NCBI RefSeq assembly: GCF_009208555.1
Contig: NZ_WFLI01000009.1
Span: 62,001-126,000 of the forward strand
Direction of reading: 5' to 3'
Source of the DNA: Janthinobacterium violaceinigrum
Lineage (GTDB): Bacteria; Pseudomonadota; Gammaproteobacteria; Burkholderiales; Burkholderiaceae_D
DNA: 64,000 bases
The number at the start of each line of letters is the position of its first letter. The first letter of the stretch is position 1. The position numbers were made by a program, and so were the translations under genes. The notes under the pieces were generated by a model that saw only the letters and a list, made by a program, of their open reading frames with translations, searched no databases and was not told the DNA's origin. Positions 10,821 to 19,043 of this stretch are shown in pieces.

Positions 10821-10851
10821 AAAAAGACAGGGGTTTCCCTGTCTTTTTTTT
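10821..10851 (+). terminator. Rho-independent terminator
   Basis: AAAAAGACAGGG, GTTT loop, CCCTGTCTTTTTTT, closing the Asr-like array. The A run on the left would also let it act on the opposite strand, after the fasciclin gene. Confidence 0.92.
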
Positions 10852-10882
10852 CGTCCGCTATTTCGTACTCTCTTTCATCCGC

Positions 10883-11440
10883 TTATTTCGGCATCAGGAC
10901 CGTGTCGATGACATTGATCACGCCGTTCGATTGGTACACGTCATAGGTGCTGATGTTGGCGCTGTTGCCGCTCTCATCCATCACGACGATGTTGTGCATG
11001 CCGTTCATGGCGAACATCAGCTTGCCGCCGCTGGCCGTAGGCAAGGTGGCTTTACCATCGTGCATCTTGATTTCCCGGGCCAGCGCCTTGAAGTCGTACT
11101 TGCCGGGCACCACGTGATAGGTGAGGATTTTCGTCAGGGTCGCCTTGTTTTCCGGCTTGACCAGGGTGTCGACGGTGCCAGCCGGTAACTTGCCAAACGC
11201 CGCATTCGTCGGCGCGAACACGGTGAACGGGCCCTTGCCTTTCAAGGTATCGACCAGGCCGGCAGCCTTGACGGCAGCGACCAGAGTCGTGTGGTCGGCC
11301 GAATTGACGGCGTTGTCGACGATGTCCTTGCTGGGATACATGCTCTGGCCGCCCACCATGGTCGTCATGTCGGCGGCAAACGGGGCGCTGGCGGCCAGCA
11401 TGGATGTGACAAACAGTGCTGCGGGAATAAAGGTGCGCAT
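10883..11440 (-). CDS. Fasciclin (FAS1) domain secreted protein
   Basis: A 185-aa protein with signal peptide (MRTFIPAALFVTSMLAASAPFA) and one FAS1 domain over residues 40-183. The two FAS1 signatures are visible: GPFTVFAPTNAAF and an NGVINVIDTVLMP-type H2 region. Such proteins act in cell-surface adhesion; in bacteria the role is mostly unknown. SD GGAGAT precedes the ATG. It stands alone, with terminators on both sides. Confidence 0.93.
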   Translation of the reverse strand: MRTFIPAALFVTSMLAASAPFAADMTTMVGGQSMYPSKDIVDNAVNSADHTTLVAAVKAAGLVDTLKGKGPFTVFAPTNAAFGKLPAGTVDTLVKPENKATLTKILTYHVVPGKYDFKALAREIKMHDGKATLPTASGGKLMFAMNGMHNIVVMDESGNSANISTYDVYQSNGVINVIDTVLMPK

Positions 11441-11526
11441 GATGGTATCTCCTGGATGACTGCGTTTGCATGATTGCAGGAGTACTTACGCGGCCTTGCC
11501 GCAAACGGATTCAATTCACTGAAAAC

Positions 11527-11563
11527 AAAAAAACGGCGCCGTGCAAGCGCACGACGCCGTTTT
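11527..11563 (-). terminator. Rho-independent terminator of the RND operon
   Basis: Perfect nested inverted repeat: AAAACGGCG and CGTGC pair with GCACG and CGCCGTTTT around an AAGC loop. The T run lies on the minus strand. It ends the efflux operon 50 bases after the outer-membrane gene. Confidence 0.9.
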
Positions 11564-11613
11564 GACGATGTTCCTTGCCGCGGGCAGGACATGCCAGCCC
11601 GCGGTGCCGGAAA

Positions 11614-13110
11614 TCAGTTGGCCGCCACCTGCGGCTCCGTCTCGCCCCAGCCGCCGCCCAGGGCGCGGATCAGCGCCACCGTGGTGACGGCGCGGTTGCC
11701 GCGCAGCTGCACGGCATTGCGCTCGATGGACGCCAGGTTGCGCTGCGCGTCGAGCAGGTCCAGGTAGCTGGAACGGCCCGCGTCGTACAGCTTTTGCGCC
11801 AGGTCGGCCGAACGGCGCGCCGAGACGACGGCTTCGTCGATCTGCTGCGTCTGGCCAGACAGGATGCGCAGGCCGGCCAGGTTGTCTTCCACCTCGGCAA
11901 AGGCCACCAGCACGCTCTGGCGATACGTCGCCACCGATTCTTCCAGCTGCGCTTCGCTGCGGCTCACGGCCGCCTTGTTGCGGCCGCCGTCGATGATCGG
12001 CATCGACATCAAGGCGCCCAGCAGCCAGGAGCGGCTGCTCCACTTGAAGATGTCCGAGAACGTGTCGGACGCGCCGCCGCCGGATGCATTCAGGGTCAGC
12101 GCGGGGAACATGGCCGATTTCGCCACGCCGATGCGGGCATTCGACGCTTCCATGGTGCGCTGCGCCGACGCGATGTCGGGGCGGCGCTCCAGCAGCGACG
12201 ACGGCATGCCGGCCGGGATCACGGGCAGGAAGCCGCTGTCCTGCAGCGGGTTGACGGTCGCCGTGAAGCTGGCGGCCGGTTTACCCAAGAGGACGGCCAG
12301 CGCATGCTCGCTGGTGGCGCGCTGGCGCTGCAGGCCGATGGCTTCGGCACGCGTCGTCGACAGCTCCGTGCGGGCACGGGACAGATCGAATTCACCGATG
12401 TCGCCCAGGTCATAGCGGCGCTGGTTCACATGCACGCTTTCCTCGCGCAGGCGCACCGTCTGTTCCAGCGTTGCCAGTTCGGCGTCCGTGGCGCGCAGCT
12501 GGAAGTAGGTTTGCGCCACGTCGGCCTGCAGGGACAGCAGCACCGAGCGGTAGGTCGCTTCCACGGCCAGCGCATCGCTGCGCGAGGCGCTGACGTTCGA
12601 TGCCACGCGGCCGAACAGGTCGACTTCGTAGCTGGCCGTCAGGTTGGCCTGGTAGACATTAGTGGCCGCCACCGGCGCGCCGTTCGGCAAGCCCAGCGAC
12701 ACGGCCGAGGCGCGGTTGCGCTGGCCGCCCACGTTCACGCCCACTTGCGGGATGCGGTCCGCTTCGGCGATGCCGGCAATGGCCCTCGCCTGCTTGACGC
12801 GGGCGGCGGCCACGGCCAGATTGGCATTGGCCTGCGTGGCTTCGCTGATCAGGCTCGTGAGAGCCGGATCATTGAACGCCAGCCACCACTCGCCGCGCGC
12901 CTGGCGCTCGGCTGGCACGCCCTGTTTCCAGCGCGTGCCATCGGCTGCCGTCTGCACGGCAGGCGTTTGCGCTTCCTTGAACGCCGTCGGCGTCTCGATC
13001 TGCGGCTGCTTGAATTCGGGCGCCGCGCAGGCGGCCAGCAGTACGGCGGCGGCCATCGCGGTCAAGGCCGTGCGCAGCACGGTGACCCGCGTAGTTGCGT
13101 TGGTTTTCAA
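11614..13110 (-). CDS. RND efflux outer-membrane lipoprotein, NodT/OprM family
   Basis: A 498-aa outer-membrane factor that forms the exit duct of the tripartite pump. Lipobox LAAC places the lipidated Cys at residue 28. Two OEP domains follow with the usual coiled-coil hairpins, e.g. YRQSVLVAFAEVEDNLAGLR near the C-terminus. The ATG overlaps the stop of the pump gene by four bases, so translation is coupled. It is last gene of the operon and followed by a terminator. Closest named relatives are OprN/OprC/OpcM, judged from neighbours rather than alignment. Confidence 0.94.
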   Translation of the reverse strand: MKTNATTRVTVLRTALTAMAAAVLLAACAAPEFKQPQIETPTAFKEAQTPAVQTAADGTRWKQGVPAERQARGEWWLAFNDPALTSLISEATQANANLAVAAARVKQARAIAGIAEADRIPQVGVNVGGQRNRASAVSLGLPNGAPVAATNVYQANLTASYEVDLFGRVASNVSASRSDALAVEATYRSVLLSLQADVAQTYFQLRATDAELATLEQTVRLREESVHVNQRRYDLGDIGEFDLSRARTELSTTRAEAIGLQRQRATSEHALAVLLGKPAASFTATVNPLQDSGFLPVIPAGMPSSLLERRPDIASAQRTMEASNARIGVAKSAMFPALTLNASGGGASDTFSDIFKWSSRSWLLGALMSMPIIDGGRNKAAVSRSEAQLEESVATYRQSVLVAFAEVEDNLAGLRILSGQTQQIDEAVVSARRSADLAQKLYDAGRSSYLDLLDAQRNLASIERNAVQLRGNRAVTTVALIRALGGGWGETEPQVAAN

Positions 13111-16100
13111 TATATATCTCCTTCCAGGTTCAATGCTGGCGCGGCGGCAGGCTTGGCGGCAGCATCGGCTGGTTTTTTCTCAAAACGCTGCGCCAGGGTG
13201 CGCAGCAATACATAGAACACGGGCGTCAGGAACAGGCCGAAGAAGGTCACGCCCAGCATGCCGGCGAACACCGCCACACCCATCGCATGGCGCATTTCCG
13301 AACCGGCGCCGTGCGAGAACACCAGGGGCACCACGCCCATGATGAAGGCGATCGACGTCATCAGGATCGGACGCAGACGCAGACGGCACGCTTCCAGCGC
13401 CGCTTGCACGACGGTGCGTCCATGCTCTTCCAGTTCGCGGGCAAATTCCACGATCAGGATCGCATTCTTCGACGCCAGCCCCACCAGCACGAACAGCGCG
13501 ATCTGCGTGAACACGTTGTTGTCGCCACCGGTCAATTTGACGCCCAGCAAGGCGCACAGGATGGACATCGGCACGATCAGGATCACGGCCAGCGGCAGGG
13601 TCCAGCTTTCGTACTGGGCGGCCAGCACCAGGAACACCAGCAGCACGCACAGCGGGAAGACATAGATCATCGTATTGCCGGACAAGATGTCCTGGTAGGT
13701 CAGCTCCGTCCATTCATACGAAATCCCCTGCGGCAGCACTTCCTTGGCGATGCGTTCCAGCGCAACCTGCGCCTGGCCACTCGAGACGCCAGGTGCGGCG
13801 CCGCCATTGAAGTCGGCTGCGGCGTAGGCGTTGTAGCGCTGCACGCGGTCCGGACCATAGCTGTCCTTGACGCGCATCAGCGACGACAGTGGGATCATCT
13901 CGCCCTTGTCATTGCGTACCTTCAGCTGCGCGATATCCTGCGCATGCGAACGGAACGCGGCATCGGCCTGCACGCGCACCTGGTAGGTGCGGCCAAACTG
14001 GTTGAAGTCATTCACGTACAGCGAACCGAGGTTGATCTGCAAGGTCTGGTAGATCGTTTGCAGCTGCACGCCCATCTGCTTGGCTTTCACGCGGTCGACG
14101 TCGGCAAACAGCTGCGGCACGTTGATCTGGTAGCCCGAGAACACGCCCGCCAGTTCCGGCGTCTGGTAAGCCTTGGCGGCCAGCGCCTGGGTGGCGTTGT
14201 ACAGCGCGTCGTAACCGAGGTTGCCGCGGTCTTCGATCATCATCTTGAAGCCGCCGATGGTACCGAGGCCGTTGACGGGCGGTGGCGGGAAGACCATGAT
14301 GAAGGCGTCCTGGATGCCGCCCAGGCGCTTGTTGATCTCGGCCGCGATGGCGCCGCCGGACAGCTCCTTGGTGGTGCGTTCGTCGAACGGTTTCAGGGTG
14401 GCGAACACGATGCCGGCGTTCGGCGCATTGGTGAAGTCGTTGATCGACAGGCCGGGGAAGGCGATCGTCGATTCGACGCCAGGCACCGACTTGATGACGT
14501 CGGACATGCGGCGCACGACATCTTCCGTGCGGTCCAGCGAAGCGGCGTCGGGCAATTGCGCAAAGCCCACCAGGTATTGCTTGTCCTGCGCTGGCACGAA
14601 GCCGGCCGGCACGGACTTGAAGGTGAAGATGGCGGCAACGACCAGCAGCGCATACACGCCCAGCGACGCGCTCTTGCGGCCCAATACCCCCTTCACGCCA
14701 GCTTCATAGCGGTGCGAAGCGCGGCCGAAGAAACGGTTGAACCAGGCGAAGAAGCGGCCGAAGACCATGTCCATGCCGCGCGTCAGCGCGTCTTTCGGCG
14801 CATCGTGCGGTTTCAGCAGCGCGGCCGACAGGGCCGGCGCCAGGGTCAGCGAGCTGAAAGCGGAGATCACGGTCGAAATGGCGATCGTCAGCGCGAACTG
14901 GCGGTAGAACTCGCCGGACAAGCCCGGCACGAAGGCGATCGGCACGAACACGGCGCACAGCACCAGGGCGATGGCGACGATAGGACCGCTGACCTCTTTC
15001 ATGGCCTGGATGGTGGCGTCGCGCGGCGACAAGCCTTCCTCGATGTTGCGCTCGACGTTTTCCACCACCACGATGGCGTCATCGACGACGATACCGATGG
15101 CCAGCACGAGGCCGAACAGCGACAGGGTGTTGATCGAGAAGCCAAAGCCCAGCATCACGGCAAAGGTGCCGACAATCGACACGGGAACGGCCAGGAGCGG
15201 AATGATCGATGCGCGCCAGGTTTGCAGGAAGATGATCACCACCAGCACCACCAGGGCGATGGCCTCCAGCAGCGTATGGATCACCGCTTCGATGGACGAG
15301 CGCACGAACTGCGTGGGGTCGTACTCGATGCGGTATTCCACGCCTTGCGGGAAGTCTTTTTTCAGTTCATCCATCTTGGCGCGCACGTCGGACGACAGCT
15401 GCAGCGCGTTGGCATTCGGGGCTTCGAAAATACCCATGCCAACGGCCGGATTATTGTTCAGCAGCGAACGCAGCGAGTAGCTGTTGGCGCCCATTTCCAC
15501 GCGCGCCACGTCCTTGAGGTGCGTGACGGCGCCGTCGGCATTCGTGCGCACGATGATGGCGCCGAATTCCTCGGGCGTCTGCAGACGGCCCTGGGTATTG
15601 ACGGTCAGCTGGAAGTCCGAGTTCTTCGCCGGCGAAGCGCCGATCACGCCGGCAGCTACCTGCACGTTCTGCTCGCGGATGGCGTCGACGACGTCATTGG
15701 CCGTCATGCCGCGCGCCGCCACTTTCTGCGGGTCCAGCCAGATGCGCATGGCATAGTCGCCGGCGCCGAAGATCTGGATGTCGCCCATGCCGGGCAGGCG
15801 TGCCAGTTGGTCCTTGACGTTCAGCACCGCGTAGTTACGCAGGTACATGTCGTCATAGCGCTTGTTCGGCGAAACCAGGTGCACCACCATGGTCAGGTTG
15901 GGCGAGGACTTGACGGTCGTCACGCCGATCTGGCGCACTTCCTCGGGCAGGCGCGGCAAGGCGCGCTGCACGCGGTTCTGCACCTGCGTCTCGGCCTGCT
16001 CGACGTTGGTGCCGATCTTGAAGGTCACGGTCAGCATCATCGCGCCATCGGACGTGTTTTGCGAGGACATGTAGAGCATGTTCTCGACGCCGTTGATCTG

Positions 16101-16307
16101 CTCTTCGAGCGGCGCGGCCACGGTTTCGGCGATCACTTTCGGGTTGGCGCCCGGGTATTGCGCGCGCACCACCACGGACGGCGGCACGACGTCGGGATAT
16201 TCGGAGATGGGCAGGCCGAAAATCGACAGCAGCCCGGCCACGAATATGACAATCGACAGCACCGCCGCGAAAATCGGCTTGTCGATGAAAAAGCGGGAAA
16301 AATTCAT
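13107..16307 (-). CDS. RND efflux permease, MexF-like
   Basis: A 1066-aa inner-membrane proton/drug antiporter of the HAE1 family. The start MNFSRFFIDKPIFAAVL and the segments LPISEYPDVVPPSVVV, GVENMLYMSSQ and SPNLTMVVHL closely resemble Pseudomonas MexF. The paired transmembrane Asp of the proton relay lie in GIVVDDAIVVVENVERN near residue 400. Twelve transmembrane segments and two large periplasmic loops are accounted for by length. MexF-type pumps export chloramphenicol, fluoroquinolones and trimethoprim; the substrates here are inferred only. It follows the MFP gene after two bases. Confidence 0.96.
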   Translation of the reverse strand: MNFSRFFIDKPIFAAVLSIVIFVAGLLSIFGLPISEYPDVVPPSVVVRAQYPGANPKVIAETVAAPLEEQINGVENMLYMSSQNTSDGAMMLTVTFKIGTNVEQAETQVQNRVQRALPRLPEEVRQIGVTTVKSSPNLTMVVHLVSPNKRYDDMYLRNYAVLNVKDQLARLPGMGDIQIFGAGDYAMRIWLDPQKVAARGMTANDVVDAIREQNVQVAAGVIGASPAKNSDFQLTVNTQGRLQTPEEFGAIIVRTNADGAVTHLKDVARVEMGANSYSLRSLLNNNPAVGMGIFEAPNANALQLSSDVRAKMDELKKDFPQGVEYRIEYDPTQFVRSSIEAVIHTLLEAIALVVLVVIIFLQTWRASIIPLLAVPVSIVGTFAVMLGFGFSINTLSLFGLVLAIGIVVDDAIVVVENVERNIEEGLSPRDATIQAMKEVSGPIVAIALVLCAVFVPIAFVPGLSGEFYRQFALTIAISTVISAFSSLTLAPALSAALLKPHDAPKDALTRGMDMVFGRFFAWFNRFFGRASHRYEAGVKGVLGRKSASLGVYALLVVAAIFTFKSVPAGFVPAQDKQYLVGFAQLPDAASLDRTEDVVRRMSDVIKSVPGVESTIAFPGLSINDFTNAPNAGIVFATLKPFDERTTKELSGGAIAAEINKRLGGIQDAFIMVFPPPPVNGLGTIGGFKMMIEDRGNLGYDALYNATQALAAKAYQTPELAGVFSGYQINVPQLFADVDRVKAKQMGVQLQTIYQTLQINLGSLYVNDFNQFGRTYQVRVQADAAFRSHAQDIAQLKVRNDKGEMIPLSSLMRVKDSYGPDRVQRYNAYAAADFNGGAAPGVSSGQAQVALERIAKEVLPQGISYEWTELTYQDILSGNTMIYVFPLCVLLVFLVLAAQYESWTLPLAVILIVPMSILCALLGVKLTGGDNNVFTQIALFVLVGLASKNAILIVEFARELEEHGRTVVQAALEACRLRLRPILMTSIAFIMGVVPLVFSHGAGSEMRHAMGVAVFAGMLGVTFFGLFLTPVFYVLLRTLAQRFEKKPADAAAKPAAAPALNLEGDIY

Positions 16308-16309
16308 GT

Positions 16310-17554
16310 TTATTCCTTGGAAGTCGATGCTGCTTTCGCGGCGATCTTGGCGTCTTTTGCTTCAGGTTTCGCTGGGGCGACAGGTGCGGTCGGGTCGAAG
16401 TCCATGGCCACCATCTGCGGCGTCACGGGCGCGCCGGGACGCACGCGCTGCAAGCCGTTGACGACGATCTTCTCGCCAGCCTTGAGGCCTTCGCGCACCA
16501 CGCGCAAGCCGTCCGAATTCGGGCCCAGCTTGACGGCGCGGTATTCGGCCTTGTTGTCGGCGCCCACCACGTACACGTATTTGCGGCTCTGGTCCGTGCC
16601 GACGGCGCGGTCGCTGATCAGCAGCGCCGTGCTTTGCGCCTGCGGGCCGTTGCCGCCGTCGAGCTGGATGCGCGCGAACAGGCCCGGCACCAGCTGGCGC
16701 TCGGCGTTGGCGAAGGTGGCGCGCATGCGCACGCTGCCCGTGGCCGGATCGAGCTGGTTGTCGACGAATTCCAGCTTGCCTTCATGCGGGAAGCCCGTTT
16801 CGTTGGCCAGGCCCACCTTGACGGTGACGGGCGTGCCCTTTTGCGCCGTGCCGGCCACGCGCAGATACGTATCTTCATCGCCGTCGAAGCTGGCGTAGAT
16901 GCGGTCCGTCGACACCACGGAAGTGAGGATGGCGGAAGCGTCGATCAGGTTGCCGACGGTGATTTCCGCCTTGCTGACGCGGCCGCTGATCGGTGCCTGC
17001 ACCTGCGTGTACGACAGGTTCAGCTTGGCCGCTTCATATGCGGCTTGCGCCGAGCGGGCGTTCGCGTCCAGCTCTTTCAGGCCTGACGCTTTTTCATCGA
17101 ATTCGCGCTGGGCGATGGCTTTTTCGGCCAGCAGCTTTTCAGCGCGCGACAGTTCCAGCTTGGCCAGTTCCGCCTTGGCGCGGGCCGAGGCGGCCGTACC
17201 TTCGGCGCGCGACACTTCGGCCTGGAATGGACGCGGATCGATGACGAACAGCACGTCGCCTTTTTTGACTTCGCTGCCCGGCTTGAAGTTGACGGCCGTG
17301 ATGAAGCCGCCGACTCTCGAGCGGATTTCCACGCGCTCGATCGCTTCCAGACGGCCCGAGAATTCCTGCGTTTCCGTGATCTGTTTTTCCACCACGGCGG
17401 CGGCCGAGATGGGCGGGCCGCCGGCCGCTGGCGCGTCGGGCACCTTGCTGTTGGCCGAATCGCAGCCGGCCAGGCTCACTGCCACCAGTCCTGCCAGCGC
17501 CAGCGAGGCAGCCAGGGGCTTCAGCAGAGTGGAAAATTGTTGAACGTTTTTCAT
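16310..17554 (-). CDS. RND efflux periplasmic adaptor (membrane fusion protein)
   Basis: A 414-aa MexE/AcrA-type adaptor lipoprotein: lipobox LAGC with Cys31, barrel-sandwich lipoyl halves (IRSRVGGFITAVNFKPGSEVK and SYTQVQAPISGRVSKAEI) flanking an alpha-hairpin at about 100-170, then beta-barrel and membrane-proximal domains. It links pump and outer-membrane duct. The start at 17554 has SD AGGGAA; a longer frame to 17659 lacks one. It heads the three pump genes and has a 270-base gap to the upstream lipase-like gene, where a separate promoter and operator lie. Confidence 0.95.
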   Translation of the reverse strand: MKNVQQFSTLLKPLAASLALAGLVAVSLAGCDSANSKVPDAPAAGGPPISAAAVVEKQITETQEFSGRLEAIERVEIRSRVGGFITAVNFKPGSEVKKGDVLFVIDPRPFQAEVSRAEGTAASARAKAELAKLELSRAEKLLAEKAIAQREFDEKASGLKELDANARSAQAAYEAAKLNLSYTQVQAPISGRVSKAEITVGNLIDASAILTSVVSTDRIYASFDGDEDTYLRVAGTAQKGTPVTVKVGLANETGFPHEGKLEFVDNQLDPATGSVRMRATFANAERQLVPGLFARIQLDGGNGPQAQSTALLISDRAVGTDQSRKYVYVVGADNKAEYRAVKLGPNSDGLRVVREGLKAGEKIVVNGLQRVRPGAPVTPQMVAMDFDPTAPVAPAKPEAKDAKIAAKAASTSKE

Positions 17555-17743
17555 TTTATTTCCCTGTTTTATGAAAATTTCTAATGGTATGGGCGGCAGG
17601 AAGCAACCCAGCTTAAAAAGTGAATGGTGGTGCCATGGCGCCCGACGGCGCTCGATCAAAGGTAAACAGGCCGCCAGCTGCTTAAAAGCGGACGGGGACG
17701 ACGAAGCTGGCTGTGCGAACGCACAACTCAGGCAGGAAGGGAA

Positions 17744-17761
17744 CTACACTGCGTAGTGTAG
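17744..17761. promoter_or_regulatory. Palindromic operator CTACACT-GCGT-AGTGTAG
   Basis: A perfect inverted repeat with seven-base arms and a four-base spacer, 180-200 bases before the adaptor start. On the minus strand one arm contains TACACT, a good -10, with TTTACT as -35 seventeen bases upstream (17779-17784). Dimeric repressors of the TetR type typically bind such sites over the -10. A further AGTGTAA half-site lies at 17790-17796. Confidence 0.6.
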
Positions 17762-17825
17762 CAACCAAAACTCAAAAAGTAAACTGATTAGTGTAAGTTT
17801 TTTTGCGGTGCCGCGGATGGCAGCG

Positions 17826-18686
17826 TCATGACTCGGGCTCCTGCCCCAGTCCGGCGACGAAACTGCTAATTTCGCTCAATACCTGTACCTTGCACGCGCA
17901 CTCATTGCGGGCGGTGGCGTCTTGCAGCGGCGCGGCGGCCATGCGCCGCACGGTCGTCTTGATGCCGCAGGCGATCAATTTGCTGCCGTATTGTTCAGCC
18001 TCGTCGCGCAATGGATCATCTTCGCTGGACAAGATCAAGGCTGGCGGCAGGTTCTTCAGGCGGCTCGACTGCAATGGCGACGCGTACGGGTGGGTACGGT
18101 CAGCGGCATTCGGCAGGTAGCCGCGGTAGGCGGCGGCGCACTGGTCGGCCACCTCCGCCAGGTCAGGACAGGTCGGCAAGGTGCGCATCGAGCACGTCGA
18201 CAGGCCGGGATCGAGCATCGGCATGATCAGTACCTGGCCCGCGAGGGGCGGTCCGCCCCGGTCGCGCGACATCATCGCGCATACGGCGGCCAGGTTGGCG
18301 CCCGCCTCGATGCCCGACACCACCATCTGCTTGCCCGTCCAGCCCAGCTTGGCCTTGTTCTTCTTTGCCCACAGCAGCACGGCATGCGCGTCTTCCACGG
18401 CGGCGGGGAATGGCCGCACACGGGCCAAGGTATAGTTCGCGGCCAGCACCACGTGGTCGGGGTTGCTCAGCACGAGGCAGCGCAGGAAGTCGTCCGCATC
18501 GTCCAGGTCGCCGTCGACAAAGCCGCCGCCATGGAAGAAGACCATCAGGTTCGGCTGCTTGGCGCCCGGCACGCCGGCCGTGTAGACACGCGCGCCCAGC
18601 GCATCCTGCGCACCCTGCACCTGGATGTCGCGTATCTTCAGCGCCTGGCCAGGGGCCAGCTCGGCAGCGGTCTCGGCAAAACTCAT
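17826..18686 (-). CDS. Lipase/esterase-like protein (LlpE-type), catalytic residues missing
   Basis: A 286-aa alpha/beta-hydrolase of the hormone-sensitive-lipase group. The oxyanion motif HGGGF (52-56) and the DPLRDE acid motif (Asp224) are intact. The nucleophile elbow, normally GDSAGG, reads GIEAG at 125-129 with Glu127 in place of Ser, and no His stands in the C-terminal position where the catalytic His should be. It is probably not a working esterase. A lipase-like gene (llpE) occupies this place in Burkholderia ceo and bpeEF-oprC efflux operons. Its ATG overlaps the stop of the 70-aa gene upstream (ATGA). Confidence 0.85.
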   Translation of the reverse strand: MSFAETAAELAPGQALKIRDIQVQGAQDALGARVYTAGVPGAKQPNLMVFFHGGGFVDGDLDDADDFLRCLVLSNPDHVVLAANYTLARVRPFPAAVEDAHAVLLWAKKNKAKLGWTGKQMVVSGIEAGANLAAVCAMMSRDRGGPPLAGQVLIMPMLDPGLSTCSMRTLPTCPDLAEVADQCAAAYRGYLPNAADRTHPYASPLQSSRLKNLPPALILSSEDDPLRDEAEQYGSKLIACGIKTTVRRMAAAPLQDATARNECACKVQVLSEISSFVAGLGQEPES

Positions 18687-18895
18687 TGCGCCACCACGGG
18701 CTGCACCGCAGCATCGAGCATGGTGTCGTTCAGGCACAACAGGGCGACGCCGCCCACTTCATGGGTCAGGGCGCTATAACCGCTGGCTTCGCTTTGCGCC
18801 GCCATCGAGTATGCATCCGTCGATACCATCGCGGCCAGAGCGAGCGAGCTCATAGCGAGAGCGAGCACTGCAAAGATTCCATTCCGATGACCCAT
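18683..18895 (-). CDS. Small exported protein, unknown function
   Basis: A 70-aa protein not recognised as a known family. A hydrophobic N-terminus (IFAVLALAMSSLALAAMV) looks like a signal peptide or anchor; the rest is mildly polar with one Cys. The start at 18895 has SD TAGGAG seven bases upstream. Its stop overlaps the next ATG (ATGA), coupling it to the lipase-like gene. It is first gene of the efflux locus, opposite the LysR gene. Confidence 0.7.
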   Translation of the reverse strand: MGHRNGIFAVLALAMSSLALAAMVSTDAYSMAAQSEASGYSALTHEVGGVALLCLNDTMLDAAVQPVVAQ

Positions 18896-18995
18896 GATTT
18901 TTCTCCTATGAACTTCCTGCGGCAATCACATTTATGCTGCAGTACAACAACTATAGACTTGATCTACAATCTGATAAAGAGTGCAATGGCGAATT

Positions 18996-19019
18996 GATTG
19001 TTCAGAATCCTGAATAATC
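18996..19019. promoter_or_regulatory. Inverted repeat in the LysR/efflux divergent promoter region
   Basis: GATTGTTCAG-AATC-CTGAATAATC, ten-base arms with one mismatch, 25 bases before the LysR start. Position fits an autoregulatory operator of the LysR protein. In the opposite direction a TATAGT -10 without a good -35 (about 18950) suggests an activator-dependent promoter for the 18895 gene. Confidence 0.5.
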
Positions 19020-19043
19020 GCGCAAAAAGTGATAGGGAATCAA

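Noticed and set aside
13095..16898. Open frame of 1267 codons on the plus strand across the RND genes
   Set aside because: It is the antisense of the MexF-like pump, rich in His, Arg and Gln, with no recognisable domain or SD. Long antisense frames are a by-product of high GC third positions.
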